A stretch of DNA of 64,000 nt from Heterobasidion occidentale (lineage: Eukaryota; Basidiomycota; Agaricomycetes; Russulales; Bondarzewiaceae): assembly GCA_039111635.1 (NCBI GenBank), contig JBCAQO010000014.1:2232001-2296000 (forward strand), in the 5' to 3' direction. The notes under the pieces are model-generated. The model was not told where the DNA came from. It did no database searches and worked only from the letters and a program-made list of their open reading frames with translations. A program made the translations under genes and the position numbers. Shown one piece after another: positions 36,301 through 49,080 of the stretch. How positions within the stretch are numbered: the stretch's first letter is position 1; each line of letters opens with the position of its first letter.

Positions 36301-39136
36301 CATCATATCTGCTATTCGTTTCGACCGAGCGGAAGGAATGAAGCTCGATGCGGCGCCGAACTGCTCGTCGCCCTCATGCTCCAGCTCGCCGCTTGCGTCA
36401 GAGTCTACTGGTTTGCGGGTGAGCCCTCGAATCTGACCGTCTCGCTTCCCGTCAGAGAAGCTGACCGATCGTCGGTGTCCCCTGTTCGCTGGCGTTTCAT
36501 ACTTGTCGCGCACATTATCCTTGAGTGCAGATACCGGCGTCACACTGGCGCTTTTGAGGGCAGAGCGGATGGGTGTGGGGACAGAAGACGCTGTGTGCTG
36601 AAGGGGCCGCCCGTCGAAAGGTCGGCCGGGGGTGGAGGGAATGATGTTGACAGGGGGCAGGGGATGTGCGGTGACAGTATCATCAAGGTCGTCACGGTCC
36701 GAAATCAGACTGTCCTCCTGTTGATGGCGCTCAACGATGGACATGGAGGCTGACATCTCGGTGAGTTGTGTGATCTGGTCATCGTCGTTGTCAGAATCTG
36801 TGGTCTCATCATCTTCTGCAACAGCTATGCTTTGGTTGACGTCGATGGCCCCTTGGGACGGCCCATCGAAAGAAAAAGAAGTGAGTTCCAACTCATCATC
36901 CTCGATCACCTCATCATCCTCCATGTCGTCAATTCGGCTCATGTCCACGGTCGCAGGATCCTCTGACATATCCTGCTCCTGCACACCGCTAATCTCTCGC
37001 CTCTCTGATTCATCTTCCCGCAAACTCTCGATGTCCCGGAATGGATCTTCGCTATCCGCGTCGCCTTCAATGCTTGCGGCATAACCGTCGCTTCCATTGT
37101 CTGCTCTTTGTACCACATTCGCTGTAGACTTGACCCACCGCATCATAACCTTGTCAAAAACCATCCTTCCAACCCTTTCGGGGAGAACGGGAACATCCTC
37201 AGGTGCGATGCGCGTAATCTGCGCGGGCCCCGGGTGCTTTACAAACGATCCCGTTGAGCCCACGGTCAAAGTGGTCCCTGAGGCGGTGCTTGAAGACACA
37301 AACCGGTTCAGGTCGTCGTTGTTCCGTACACGAATGGAAGACGAAGGATATGCTGGCGTGAGGCCGCCCGGCGCAGACAGAAGTGCGGGATTGGGGTTAG
37401 GGTTCGAGTGGGTCCTTGTACTCGGTCGTGGCGAAACCGCGCGCTCTGGCGAGGCCGGTTGTGCAACCATGACGGGTGGTGCAGGGAATTGTGCATAAAG
37501 AAGGGACGTATCGAACGAAGTATTGCTTGTGTCCTGTGCCAGTTCACGATCAACTTCGTCAGCGGCGCTCAGTCTGCGGAGTAGCTTCCGAGGGCTAGCT
37601 CTCTGCTTCGCTCTTACCGCGTGAGGAGCCCGGTTCGGCCTCGCAGGTGATACAGGAAATAGTCGTGTAGTATCTTGGAATTGGTGACGTCCGTCGCTTG
37701 GCTCCGGCGGCCCTGCATCAGATGGAGCGAACGATTTCTCCACGAATGAGGCGCCAGAGCGGCTCAAGCGAGAAGCTTCGGTGTCTGTGGAGAACACACG
37801 TTTGTTGCCTCGCATATCCTTCCGAAGTTGGTCCATAAAATCGGCAGCCTTCTGTTTCAACGCCAGTGAAGAATGGGCGGAATATTTAGAAGAGCCTGCC
37901 GTCGATGAATCTTTGCTGGAAGATGATGAAGGGACGGTCAAGTGCGTTGGCCGCACTATCGAACGGGCGAAACATGTAAGCGGCGAAGTAAAAGGGCACG
38001 GCGTGCTCACCTTCGATGGAGTGCTGAGACCTATCATCGCCCCGCGAGCGTCCTATCACAGAAGCCGCGGAGGATTGGCCAGGACTTTGGGCGGATGCCA
38101 CCGTTGAAATGGTGGAGAAATCTCTTGCCTGCTTCTTGATCTGCTCCATGAGGGTCTTCGAGTCCCCTACCCAGTCCTTTACGGACTTAGGACGTTGTAT
38201 GACGGCACCTGCGCCATCTCCTTCTCCATAATAATCCGTCACTGGGCTGAGCTTGACGCGCTTGGCACTTCGTAGATGCGAAGTGTCATTCGCACCAGTA
38301 GTTTCAGAGACTCGCGAGAGGCCAAAGGGAGAAGAGACATCTGGGGTGATGAAGCCGGTATTACTTCCGGATGGGGAGTTGACGGCGATCGAATCGACCA
38401 TAGCGGAGAGATGGTCGCGCGTGAAGGTGTCGTACTGAAATTGGAAGAGTCGAAGGCGTGGATCTGTCAGGGGCGCGCTCGCAATCGTGGTACGCGATGG
38501 TCCTGGAGTGCTCTGAGCCTGAGGGAACCCAGTTGGCGAGATGGACAGACGAGGAGTCTGCCTGGCCACAGCGAAAGTAAATTGACAATTCATGCTCGGC
38601 TTCCGTCCTTCGAATCCAGCCATGTCCGGCAAGTCGGTCTCCAGTATCTCATCACTCTGATTCCGCTGTTCTGTCACTTCTTCCGCCTGGCTGTCATGCG
38701 AAAAGGACGACGCGGCGTGGACTTGGGAAAGTCGTGATGGGACGGCGGGGGCATTGGGCTTGAGCGACGAGTATGGATTGGATGGCGGCTTCGGTGGGGA
38801 AGGGGGCTCAAACATGCGCTCGAGTGCCATTGGGCTGAAGATGTTCTTCATGATGTTCTGCTTTAGCCCCGGAGCCTTGGGGAGCATCGGTGTAGCGGAT
38901 ATATCCTGTCGTACCAAGAACGTGCCGACCACTCCAGAGTTGTTCAGTGATGTATTTTCCAGTGGTTTGTACTCATCATTATCCTCCCGAACACGGACAG
39001 AGCCCACAGGATCTGTGAGCGAGACCGAACGGGAGCCTCCATGAGAAGATGTCGTGATGTCGCTCTCATCTGGCCATTCTTCGTCGAGGTCATCAGTTTG
39101 CCATGCTGGGCGATTGTCGGATATTTCAGTGGTCAT
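33396..39136 (-). CDS. CDC11: Septation initiation / mitotic exit network scaffold, Cdc11/Nud1 family
   Basis: Leucine-rich-repeat scaffold that anchors the SIN/MEN kinase cascade at the spindle pole body. The start is ATG 39136 (MTTEISDNRPAWQTDDLDEE). Exon 1 joins exon 2 between HSIE and VRPTHLTVP through a phase-1 intron. The long N-terminal half is acidic and Ser/Pro-rich, with a conserved-looking patch VPVLPERVGRMVFDKVMMRW, a motif I associate with this family, and acidic runs (DDMEDDEVIEDDELELTS). From about 36260 downward come the repeats in short exons: LTSIDLSHKNVESVARLKEF, LLNLESLDISRNNIDSLTR, LHELRADGNKITSLDGLQHM, LEMVNLSQNRICGAAGLISL, LRTLYADNNYLGEITKANRL and LRVLNLNYNFLEDVKPLEGL. 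The end, LAYRGLVMRACARVRMLDGV then VSRKERDKAERLLEG, is a typical LRR cap. Stop at 33398-33396. It appears intact; length is about 1,400 aa by estimate. Confidence 0.88.
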
Positions 39137-39371
39137 TTTTCAGAGCATGAAATGATGGTGATTTAGGCCAGAGGCCGGCGTAGAGTTAGAGAGCGGATAG
39201 GTTGTGGCGAATCCGAGGCTGCCACGTGACCGCGCGTTGGAGTTGGAGTTGCAAAGGACTATTTGCACCTGTGTGGCAAGAGCCTCCGTTCCAAACAACA
39301 CGTAAATAAACATATAGCTTCGCCGATTCTGCTGAGACATAGCCATCTACGGTCGCTCACCCTGCATACTT

Positions 39372-40760
39372 ATGGCGACATTATATTTTCATGAATCGAC
39401 GGAATTTCCTATCCTCCTTCGACCTCACGGCATCCGACTCGGAGAGACATACGTATCGCATCCTGTGTTCGCTTTACGTGCGGAAGGCAATGGTCTGTCA
39501 ATCACCTACCTGCTGATTCTGTTACTATAACCTTTCTTGAAGATTCGACACGCAAAGATTACGAAAAATCATTACACCTACCTGGAGGGGCATCAGACTT
39601 CCCCGCATCACCCCTTTATCTCTAATCTGCTGCGATCCCCGATGGCCGGTATTCTGAATTAGTAGTCAAGGTAAAGCAACATACTATGCAATTCCAAATC
39701 TTCTCAAGACCACCTGCCCGAATGGATGCCGAGGGATCCATGTTTCTCCGTCGATCCAATACTCTCCCCTGAGACGGCTGGAGCAGGCTCGAACAGAATG
39801 CGGCCATCCTCCAGACTGATGCCCCTTAGTCTTTTTCAAGAGGTGTGCTCAAGTGTTTTGGTGATCAAACCCCGATGTTGATTCAGTGTCGATGGCACCA
39901 TCTGAATGGAACCTCTGCTAGTACCACTTAGCCCGTTCCACCTCGACTTCTTTCATCATGTAGCCGGTGGGATTTGAGAATAGCACTGCTGCTTCGACGC
40001 CACGCTCATGTGCTTTCACTTTAGGAATGAGCTTCTGTGCCCTTTCGCTCCTCGTCTTCCTCCGAGGCAGTCGTGGGATACAGTGTCCTAGTATGTCTAT
40101 TTCTGATCTATGCAGGACTGTTTGTTTGAGGGCAGATGGTGGTCCCTTGATGATGTTTGCAGGAACCATCGCTGCCTGGAGTCGGAAGATCAGAGGACGG
40201 TCCGAAGTACATCACTTCTGTGGACTGAGGGTGGGTAAATCAACGGCGCTTCGCGCCTGCAATCGCACGCATACTTTGGTAAGTTGAGAGATCCCATCTT
40301 CTCGCATCGAGGCATCGACAATGACAGATATTCTGTTATTCCTGCTCGCAGTGTCCGAGGTCGTGATTGATCCCTCCCGGCGGCGATCTTACTTGACAGG
40401 TGTCTGTCCTGACATTCAATGTCGCTGGGTATTGATCAGTGTAGTGAGAAGATCACATTTGCTCCTCGAACAAGCGTTAACGTCACAACGATCAGTGTAC
40501 CAGACATCTGATACTGAAGGTGGGCCTCATCGAGGAGTTACAGCATCGTGCGATGCGTTACTAAGTCTCTTTCTAAGGCTATCAGGGCTGCTTCCCAGAG
40601 CTTGCTCGATGATCCTGTCGACCGCTCCATGCTCAAAACTTCGATGGCATCACACCGCGCCCAGAATCCGCAATATTTACGCTACGCCGCCCGCAAGAGG
40701 ATGGATCATATCTCCACTCGCATAGTCAAATCGGGTTCTATGGCATATTCCCGGATATGA
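39372..40760 (+). pseudogene. Decayed plus-strand gene of unknown function
   Basis: Exon 39372-39492 reads MATLYFHESTEFPILLRPHG to FALRAEGN. A good intron leads to exon 39543-39670, which reads STRKDYEKSLHLPGG and then SAAIPDGRYSELVVK. An in-frame TAA at 39623-39625 sits between these two parts. Near the right end, about 40515-40760 reads KVGLIEELQHRAMRY, then in another frame SQSLLDDPVDRSMLKTSMAS and KRMDHISTRIVKSG before a stop. The middle (39700-40500) could not be joined. Coding-like pieces, a premature stop and a frame break suggest a pseudogene, but two damaged neighbouring genes are possible. A minus-strand frame at 40169-39918, ending SNPTGYMMKEVEVERAKWY, also looks protein-like and may belong to a further small gene. 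No family is recognised. Confidence 0.45.
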
Positions 40761-43700
40761 GCTAAGCGTCGTACTCTACACCAAGCATGCAGCATGTTTA
40801 CACGGCCATGGCAGAGTACTGACATGGTGATTGCGACGTTGCATCTGCTACAGCCTCGTTTTTTTTTACCTTTGATTTTGTTCGAACGTGTTAAACTCAA
40901 ACCATATCGTCGTCGCGCTCTGAAGCGTGTTGGCGTTGAAAACCGACGTGGACATGGACATGCAGCGCCATCGTCACTCTGTTTCACATGTCGCAGACTG
41001 TCGCAGATCACCCATCTTCGGCAAAGGCTAACAGATCTCCTCGGGCGCCCGAAAAGTCGAGTCTTCTTTAATTAAGATATGCGATTGGGCAGGTACCATC
41101 TCCCGCCGCTCCCTCGGCTCGCGTGAGCCAAAATCGTCCCCGTGATAAAGGCGCCATTTCTCAATCAATCGCTGGCATCCATCGGACGGCCGATCCTCCT
41201 TAATGGCGCGCTGGATCGATGGCTGGTCTCGAGCGAGCCTGCGAATTTAGGTGGGTCAAGGCAATCCACCTGCTTCACCTGCTTCTCGTGCGCACACACA
41301 TGCTAAGTGTTTCACCACCCAAGCACACCCCATAGCGCTGCTGCATTCGTTTAGCTCAATCACTAAGGAGTTTTTTTTACAGCTATTTGGAAGTCTAGGA
41401 ACTAGCCTCTTCGGGCGAGCCAACCTGCTCTTGGAGCAATTTCACATGATGCGTGTAGGGCCGTCCTGCAATTTGCAAGCGCAAATGAATCGCCTGGTCG
41501 GGATATTCGGATCAGGGCTACGTGAGTGAGTGAGACAACGAGTCGTGCAATATCCAAACGTGGGCTCCGTCCTTGATGCCGTTTGTGCATTTCCTTTTCC
41601 TTTCCGTCGCTGCGCGCTCGGTGGGTGGCATACCTACTGCGCAGATGCAAGTCGCCGAATTATCATGCAATCTGCAGCGTGTATGGCAACCCCAGCTCCC
41701 CGCAGTCTCCCTCGCATTCTTGCTCCGATAAGCTCTCCCCAACTCTTCTCTCCACACTGTCTGTCACAGACCCCAGCCTAGAGTCTCCACCTTTTTTCTA
41801 TAAAAAAATCAAGGCTTGCTTCCGTCTCCATTCTGCACCTCAGACACGCGAATCTCTCCCCGCGAATCAACATCCTGGTCCAGTTCCGACGACCCTGACA
41901 CATTCGCTCAGCAGATCCGGAAGCAGTGCCAACAAGCAAACAAGCTCTGTCAAAGAGGTAGGCAGGCCGCGAGGCACGGCGCCGGGCGTGATGCCTTTCC
42001 CACAACCCACCCACCCACCGGGCCAGCGGCCTCTCCGGAGCGAGTCGCGTCCGGTGTCGTGATCGTGCTGGTTGTGGACGCGCGCCGGGCCCAACTCCCT
42101 CTTTCTGAGTGCGTGCGTGCGTGCTTGCAGTTGCGGCCGCAGGAGGCGCCCTCGTTTATCGCGCTCGCGATCCGGCGACCATGGATCCTGACACGTGCAT
42201 GCCCGCTGAGCTGCATGCCCGCCGATAGCGGTATCATTCGCGCATTGGCGCCGCAGCTTTTCGCACTCGCGGTCTACTTACATGTAAGAAAGGTCGTGTG
42301 CGATTGGTTCACTGGGCACGGGCGTGCTCGCTGCTGGCTGACTGGCTCTGTGGCTCGCTCGCGCACGCGTGCGATACCGTAAAGTGAAGCAAGTACGTGC
42401 TAGGAGGCGCGGCGACGCTCAGTCCCCGGCGTACATAAGCCCATCGGAGGTGCGGAGGGCGGCGTTCGCTCTCTCGCTGCTGGGAAAGCACTTGGCCCCG
42501 TCTCAGTTGCGCGGCGACGCCGGCGCGCGCACGCACGCCCGTGACGGGTTTGCGCTTCGTCGCGAGCGCCAGAGACAATAGACAACCGTCACGTCTATCA
42601 CGCATCCCGCGCGCGCGCAGGCTCTGCGCCCCCTGTATGCGCTGTGGAAGGGGCAGATTCGACGAGCAGCCGTGGCACATCGCGATGCGCCCAACCGCAC
42701 GCCGTGCTGTGACACGGGGTTTCACCGACTCTCGACCGGGGCGGAGCGGATCCTCAGAGGCGACCGCGCGGTGTTTGGTGCGCGGCATCACCGGTCGACG
42801 CGACGCAACCCACAACGGTCGGGCGAGCACGCTCGGATCGAACGACTGCCGGCCAAGGGCCAAGGCGTTGCGTGACAGCTCAGCTCAGCGGTGCACTTGC
42901 GATGCGGGGTACATACGAGTGCTTGATTTGTGTGTGTGTGTGTGTGTGTGTGAATATATTTCGGTCGTATCTATGCGTGCGTGCGTGCGTATGTACGTAT
43001 GTAGGTGGTACGAGGACGGAACCATGCAGTGTGCGCGACGTCATCGTGCGCCAGAGGAGTGTCCGACCTCAGGAACGAAGACGAGGACGGTGACGGTGAC
43101 GGGTTGACGATGACGCGGCTGATCAGAATAGCGATGGACTGCAGCAAGAAACAGATGAGGGGAGACGGCTGTGGATATTACATCGTGTTGAACGCGGGGT
43201 GTGTGTGTGCGAAAGAGAGCTGCGATGAGACGTGCGGAAGGACGTGCGACGGGGAGTGAGTACGGCGTGGGTGCGAGCCACATAATGGACGTGGCGAACG
43301 AAGCGAGCGGGGGTTGACGGTCCGCCAAGGGAGGGAGGTATGGACGTGAGTCGTGTACAATCGATCGAAGGGGGTATTACGCGCGCGCGCAGGCGGCGGG
43401 AGATCCGTAGGGTAACTCTATGGGTTGTCTGGGCGAACTCAGGACTGGGGAGGGGGAGGGGGTGAATGCTTGCTCTATGCTATGCTGTTGAAGACGGAAG
43501 AACGAAAGGAGGAGGAGAAACGAGCACGGAAACGCGGGACGGCGGCCTCGGAAGAGGAAAGGCAGGGCATGCTGGGTGCTGGTGTTGTGATGTGGGAAAA
43601 TGCTAAAGTCCAAAAGATGTAAACGGAGAGACGAGATGACTACATTGGGTTGTTGTTGAGCCTGGCTGGCCGTTCGGCGTTCCAGAGTTGAACTATGCAG

Positions 43701-43876
43701 AGTTAGACGAGTCGACAAATGCGAGGTGGAAAGAAGAGACATAGAAGGGAAAGACGAGTCCGTGGACGGTGCGAGAAACTAATGGAGCCAAAACCAAAGC
43801 TGGCCGGGGAGGGCGGTCGAACGCGAAGGGATGCCCTCCTCGCGACGTTTTCGTCCCGTGCAACACACGGAGCGCC
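40761..43876. other. 3.1-kb gene-poor stretch with simple repeats
   Basis: No spliced gene model is supported. The right half is GC-rich with many overlapping open frames on all frames, typical of low-complexity sequence. It contains TG and GCGT microsatellites near 42929-42990 and a purine-rich tract at about 43430-43640. It is probably the 3' region of the hypothetical gene at 43877-45004 plus spacer. Confidence 0.45.
42929..42952. repeat. TG dinucleotide microsatellite
   Basis: About twelve tandem TG units; a short GCGT repeat follows at about 42975-42990. Confidence 0.88.
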
Positions 43877-45004
43877 TTAGCTCTCGCGAGCGAGGCCATG
43901 TGCAAAGTTGCGCGGCTGCCGTCTGCGCCCCCGGCGCACCTCCGCCCGCTCCCAATCGGCCTCGGCCTCGGCCTCCATCGCCAATTCCCTGCCGCCGTCG
44001 CGGCGCACATCAGCGACGCGCACCGGGGCAGGTGCGGCCGCGGGCTCGAGTCGCGTGGCGCCCCACATCGCCTTGCGCCCCGCCACGCAGGATCCGTGCG
44101 AGGGCGAGGGCGAGGGCGAGGGCGAGAGCGACAAAGACGTGGACGTGGACGCGCCCGACGCCGGGTGGCGGAACGCACGCGTGAGGAGATCCGCTGCGGG
44201 CGACGGCGACGGCGAGCATGACGGAGAAGGCGACGGCAAGGAGTGCCGTGCGGCCTCGTCCGCATGGGGGGAGGAGAGAGTCAAAGGAGCGAGAGACAGC
44301 TCGCCAAAGGGCGGCGAGGGCGTGGGTGCGCGGCTCGAGTGCGCGAGCGGGCCGGACGAGAGCCCTATGGATTCGTGGTGCAGGGCGCGCCGCGCGTGTG
44401 TGCGTGAGGTCTTCAGGGCGGCGGTGGCGGATGGGACGGGGGTGGGGGGCGACGGCGCGCGGGAGGAGGGCATCGGGAACGCGTAGAGGAACGGCTCGTT
44501 CTGCTTCCGCGTCGCGTCCTTGTCTGCCTCTTTGCGCCCGTCCCGCGGTGCGCCCCCAACGAGCCCAAATCGGCTGCCGCCCGCGACGCCCGCGGCCGCA
44601 GTGGCGTTCTTCGCGAGGGCGGCGCCCATCCCAAACGAGAAGTAGCCTCCGCCCGCGCCGAGGTCGAGGTCGTCTGGGCTGGCGTGCGAGTGGGAGCTGG
44701 GGTACGCGGGGGGAGACATGTCGAAGAGGAGGTCCGCGGGATCGTACGGGTGCACGGGGGACGCGCGTGGGACGGGCATCGGGAACGCACGCGGGGGCGG
44801 GATCGGGATGGACAGCGAGGTGGCGCGCGGGAGGGTGACGAGGGTGGGGCGGGGGCGGGTCGGGTTTTTGGGAGCCGGGTACGGGCTGCTGATGCTCCGG
44901 GTGGAGGCGGGGGCTGCGTGGGAGCTGGGAGGGCCGAGGCGCTGGGCGTGCGGGCGGCGGGGAGCACCGGGGAGCGCGAAAGTCGGGGAGGCGAGGACTT
45001 CCAT
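43877..45004 (-). CDS. Hypothetical proline/serine/alanine-rich protein
   Basis: A single open frame of 375 codons from ATG 45004 (MEVLASPTFALPGAPRRPHA) to stop 43879-43877. No known domain, signal peptide or membrane segment is visible. It is Pro/Ser/Ala/Arg-rich with motifs such as PVHPYDPADLLFDMSPPAYP, GAGGGYFSFGMGAALAKN and repeated SPSPSPSPSP. The tail is rich in Ala, Glu and Arg. The FDMSPPAYP and FSFGMG patches look less random than the rest and could be short linear motifs of a regulator. High GC means long frames arise by chance, and other frames here are longer still (a 623-codon frame overlaps), so this is a moderate call. The roughly 4 kb of empty sequence upstream would suit a heavily regulated gene. 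Confidence 0.5.
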   Translation of the reverse strand: MEVLASPTFALPGAPRRPHAQRLGPPSSHAAPASTRSISSPYPAPKNPTRPRPTLVTLPRATSLSIPIPPPRAFPMPVPRASPVHPYDPADLLFDMSPPAYPSSHSHASPDDLDLGAGGGYFSFGMGAALAKNATAAAGVAGGSRFGLVGGAPRDGRKEADKDATRKQNEPFLYAFPMPSSRAPSPPTPVPSATAALKTSRTHARRALHHESIGLSSGPLAHSSRAPTPSPPFGELSLAPLTLSSPHADEAARHSLPSPSPSCSPSPSPAADLLTRAFRHPASGASTSTSLSLSPSPSPSPSHGSCVAGRKAMWGATRLEPAAAPAPVRVADVRRDGGRELAMEAEAEADWERAEVRRGRRRQPRNFAHGLARES

Positions 45005-48000
45005 TTTTCGATGGCGTGCGCGGGCTCAGATCGAGGAGGCTGGATCGGGGTCGAGGATCTGGCAGGGCGAAAGGATCGGTCAGTGCTGAGCAGACAGACG
45101 AGGAGTGGCGGAAGGAGTCGAAAAAGGATCGGAGACGCCGCAAAGGGCGCGCGTCGGAGACACATGATCGCGTTTCATGCACAGAGACACGAACGTGCAT
45201 AGGGACCCTGCACCTGTCGAAACGGGACAAGAAGAATAGGAAACAACGATCGTACAGGACCCGTGCACGCGACTGCCCGAATTGCGGCGTTATTGAGAAG
45301 AAATTGACACCGCCGGCGAGCAGACAAGAGGAAAATAATTGAAGGATCAACGGGGAAGGAAACAGAGAATGTGGCGTCCTGCAGCGGCCATCGCGGCCAC
45401 GGGATAGCGTTTCAGCGCGCTCGATATGGGAGTCGCGATTCATGTGGCATGTGGGCCGCTGTAGGACCCAGAGGCGTGCAGGAGGCAGTCGGCATACACG
45501 CAGACCCTGCAGGCATGGACGAAGCAACGGAAGCGGACGAAGCGGGCATGCTCTAGATCGCATCGTGGATGCACAGCCCGGATTGGGCGATGCCATCGAC
45601 CCCCAACAAAAGAGGAAAAAAGTCAAGGGTACGTGTGATGAACAGTTTCCCGACGTGGCAGGGAATAATGGACAGGCGAGGGCAATAAGATGGCGACGCG
45701 TCGGTCGCCCGCGGGCATTGCTTCTAGCACCTCCCAACGGTCTCAACAGGACTTTTGCAATGCCTGAATTGGACACTGGGCAGACTTTAATATTATCGGA
45801 CAAGAGGCTCGAGTACACGTCAAGCGTGCCGTGAGAGCAGCCAGCCACCGGGAGATGCCACCAACGGGGCACGCACGTCAAGAAGGAAGAATGATGGGGA
45901 GGAAAGAAAGAGAAGGAAAAAGAGACTCACGGGTGGCTGGGCTGAGCGAGATGAAGAAGGACAGGTATGACAGGGCCCGTCGCAAAGGAAAAGGTTGAAA
46001 TGCAGAGATGGGTGCGGGTGCGGGTGCGGATGGCGCTGGGACCTGGATCCTGGCAGCCGCGGTCGCTTTTTAAGTGTGCGTGTGTGGTCTCGAAAAGAGG
46101 GCAAGTGCGGGGTTTATGCGGTGTGAATCAGTCTCCGCGTGAGGCTCAAAAATGTGGACAAGGCGAGTCGACGAGACAGGGCGAGAGCTGAAGGAGGAGG
46201 GACGAGGAGAGGGAAAGGAGGGAAGGGGTGGGCGCGCAGAAAATTGATCGCGTCTTTTTTCGGAAGGTAGGGGGCGATGGGGGCGGTGTAAGGGGGCGCA
46301 GGGGAGGCGCGCGGGCGCTTGCTAAGGGGAGGTCAGTGGCAGGGGCGCTAAAGGCGGGCGGTGAGCAGAGAGTGGGAGCGGGCACGGGGGACCGAGTACC
46401 TGCGACAAGGCACTGTGGGTCCAAGAGCGCTTCGATAAAAAGAAGAGGCGCAGAGGACGCGTGGAGGAGGCGCTGTGCTACACGTGACTGGGGGCTGGTG
46501 AGCGTGAGCGGGGCAGGCGCTCAGGGTGGGCGACAGCGTGTGTGAGGAGGGGGACAGCGCTGGCTTTTGTGGGTGCGGGGAGAGGTCAGGTGAGCGTGGC
46601 TGGGGAAGGGCTTCGGAGGGAGGGAAGGACGACGGGGGAAGAGGGTGCGGGGAGCGGGAGGACTCATAAGAGCGGGCGGGCGAGCGAAGGGCGGTCGAGG
46701 CGTGGCGTGTCGGTCGGATCCTCATCCAGCCAGCCAGCCCCGATCAGGCAATACCGCCAGCCCCCGCCCGTAACAGCGCGCCGCCGCGGGGCTCCCCGAC
46801 GCCCCTCCCCGCTGACAGCCCCGCTCTTGGCTCCCCGGCCCGCCCCCCGCCAGTGCCTTATCTGCCTCCGCCGCGACCTCCGGCTTCCCCCGCTCCTCCA
46901 TGTCGCGATGATAGCGAATCTCTCTCTATCTCTATGGACTCTGCACTTTTTTTTTCTGCATGGTTTTTGCACAACTCACGCGATTGATTATTACAGCGCT
47001 TCACTCGCGCGGCCGACAGTCCCTCGGCCGCCTCCCGAGCCCACTTCGTCCGAACATTCCCCTTCCCGCTGGACTTCCGATGGTCGTCAACCACAAGTCG
47101 CGAGAACGAGGTCAAGAATAAGTTCGCGCATCCGGATACGTCCTCGGATCCCTCCACTTTGATCCATTCAGTCCTCTCGTCCTTCTCTCATGACGACAAC
47201 ACGTCACAGAATACACCACACGGTAAGTGACACGGCGAAGCCAAGCACAATCGGACAGTGGAGTTTTTTTTTTCAGACACTCCCCCAACGCCCCCTCGTG
47301 CCTTGAGCCGCAGAACTATCTCTGCACCCGCGCCTCGCTGCTTCGTGGCCTCACGCTCCACTCGCTCTCGCGTTCAGACGCGCACACCGATCCGCAACCC
47401 GGCGCGATCTTCGAAACCATCGAGAAGGCCCTGGCGGCAGGGAACCATCGGCGAGGAAAAAAGACGCGTCCTCGAATCCCCCGAAGGTCGAGACGTCGAA
47501 GCGTCCGGCCCGCAGCAGCTGAGCCTGGTCGTCGAAGGCCCGAAGCCTGCCCCACACCTCCCCACTCAGCGCTCAGCACCCAGCATTCCGCGCCCTGCAC
47601 ATCCCCTTCGAGTCCCTTGGCCCTCGAAACCCCCCACCGGCATCGGACGTCGACCGTTCGGACCAGCTCGGGCGCTCGATAGAACCGCGCGCCCGTGACG
47701 CTTGCGCTCGAAACGGCGCTCCCCGCGGACTTGAGCAGTGGAGCGTCGACGAAGGGCGATACGACTGGCTGGCTGTTTCGGGCCATTATAAACTTTGACG
47801 TTCTCTTTTGGGCGTTAGATACATACTTCAATACCCGAGTAAGACCTCAAGGGTGCGTTCTGGAGAGGGGGGAATGCCCTTCGTGGCGCAGCCATCAGAT
47901 ATCATGGAACTTGGCCATGGGAGTTGCTGCACCGAGGAGCACGCGCTCAGCGCATCGTCCTGCGCCACCGCAACAGGCCCTGCGACTCCCATATATCGCG

Positions 48001-49080
48001 CGCGTCCCTTTATGGACGATCGTTGTACACCCTCCTTCGCAGTCACAGAACGCGCGACGATGATCGTGCCCTCGTGGGTCAGCAGCCAAACCGAATGACT
48101 GCAGATGACCGCGTATTTCGCGGCCATCGCAGGTCGACTCCACACCCGCCCGCGCGCCCAGATGCATGCAGGTAATAAGTCGCCTTACCGTGGAGACACG
48201 CGGGCGTGTGGATCCCTTCGTGCGTTCATGCCGCATTTCGTGCGGCGTTCCATGCGCCGCGTCAATCGACGGCAGCCCGAGATCTTGAGGCTCGAGTGGT
48301 TGTGTCACATCTGACGTTCGATCGTGTCCGTCGCCCGCCCCTTCGTCATCCACGCGCGCTGTCAGCCAGCCGGTGGAAGCGTGCCCAGACGACGGACGCG
48401 GGCTTCGAAGCGCGAGCGCGAGGCGCAAATCGCGCAGACAGATCGAGGCTTTTGCTTTGATTCGCGCATTGCACGTCAGATAAGCACATGGAGATGTCCT
48501 CGTGTGTCGCTGTGTCGCGCAATGTGCGATGTGCGTGCATCCGTGCAATCGGCTATACCAGCCTATTACTATGGTCCGGGAGCGAATCGCTGCAGGAGGA
48601 ACAGTTTCAAGGGGTCTTCGACCGACATAGGCAATAAACAATTCTTTCCGGATGACGACAGCCACCCTAGTCTTCATTGCGCCCTGCACACGATACAGTG
48701 CGCACCGGGGAGTCAGAGGGCCCTGCTGTGTCTTCGCTGGGCAGCTGGCTTCCATCTGCGGGCTTTGGGAGCTTCTGTCTCCCCCAACCTTCGCGTGTGT
48801 GCCGAAGGCCAGAGTCTCGAGGGCGCGGTGCACACGGGAGGCCTGTCACTGTCTCCGTGCTGGGTCAACCGCATCGATCAAAGCGGACGCGGTTGTGCGT
48901 GCTCCGGGTCATGCGCGCAGCGGTGGGACGAGTGCGGGGGACGCGCTCTGCAATGCACACGGGATGGAGACGGAACTGCGGGCTGCTGCGGCCCGCTGCT
49001 GTATGCTGTAAACACTCTATGTATAGCGCACTGGCAAGGAATGGAATGACAGGATGTGCGTGGAGTGGGTGCGGTGCGGG
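45005..49080. other. 4-kb stretch without a recognisable gene
   Basis: Many GC-driven open frames occur, up to 312 codons on the minus strand at 48833-47895, but none has a family motif, credible introns or a coherent composition. Purine-rich blocks alternate with pyrimidine-rich ones (about 45900-46700 against 46730-46900). It is likely to include a long promoter for the hypothetical gene and the 3' region of the MDP-1 gene. Confidence 0.4.

Noticed and set aside
44010..45881. 623-codon minus-strand open frame overlapping the hypothetical gene
   Set aside because: Arg/Pro-rich translation with no motif; the 375-codon frame in the same place has more protein-like patches. Neither is certain.
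47895..48833. 312-codon minus-strand open frame
   Set aside because: No domain, Cys/His/Arg-rich composition expected of non-coding GC-rich DNA, and equally long frames overlap it.
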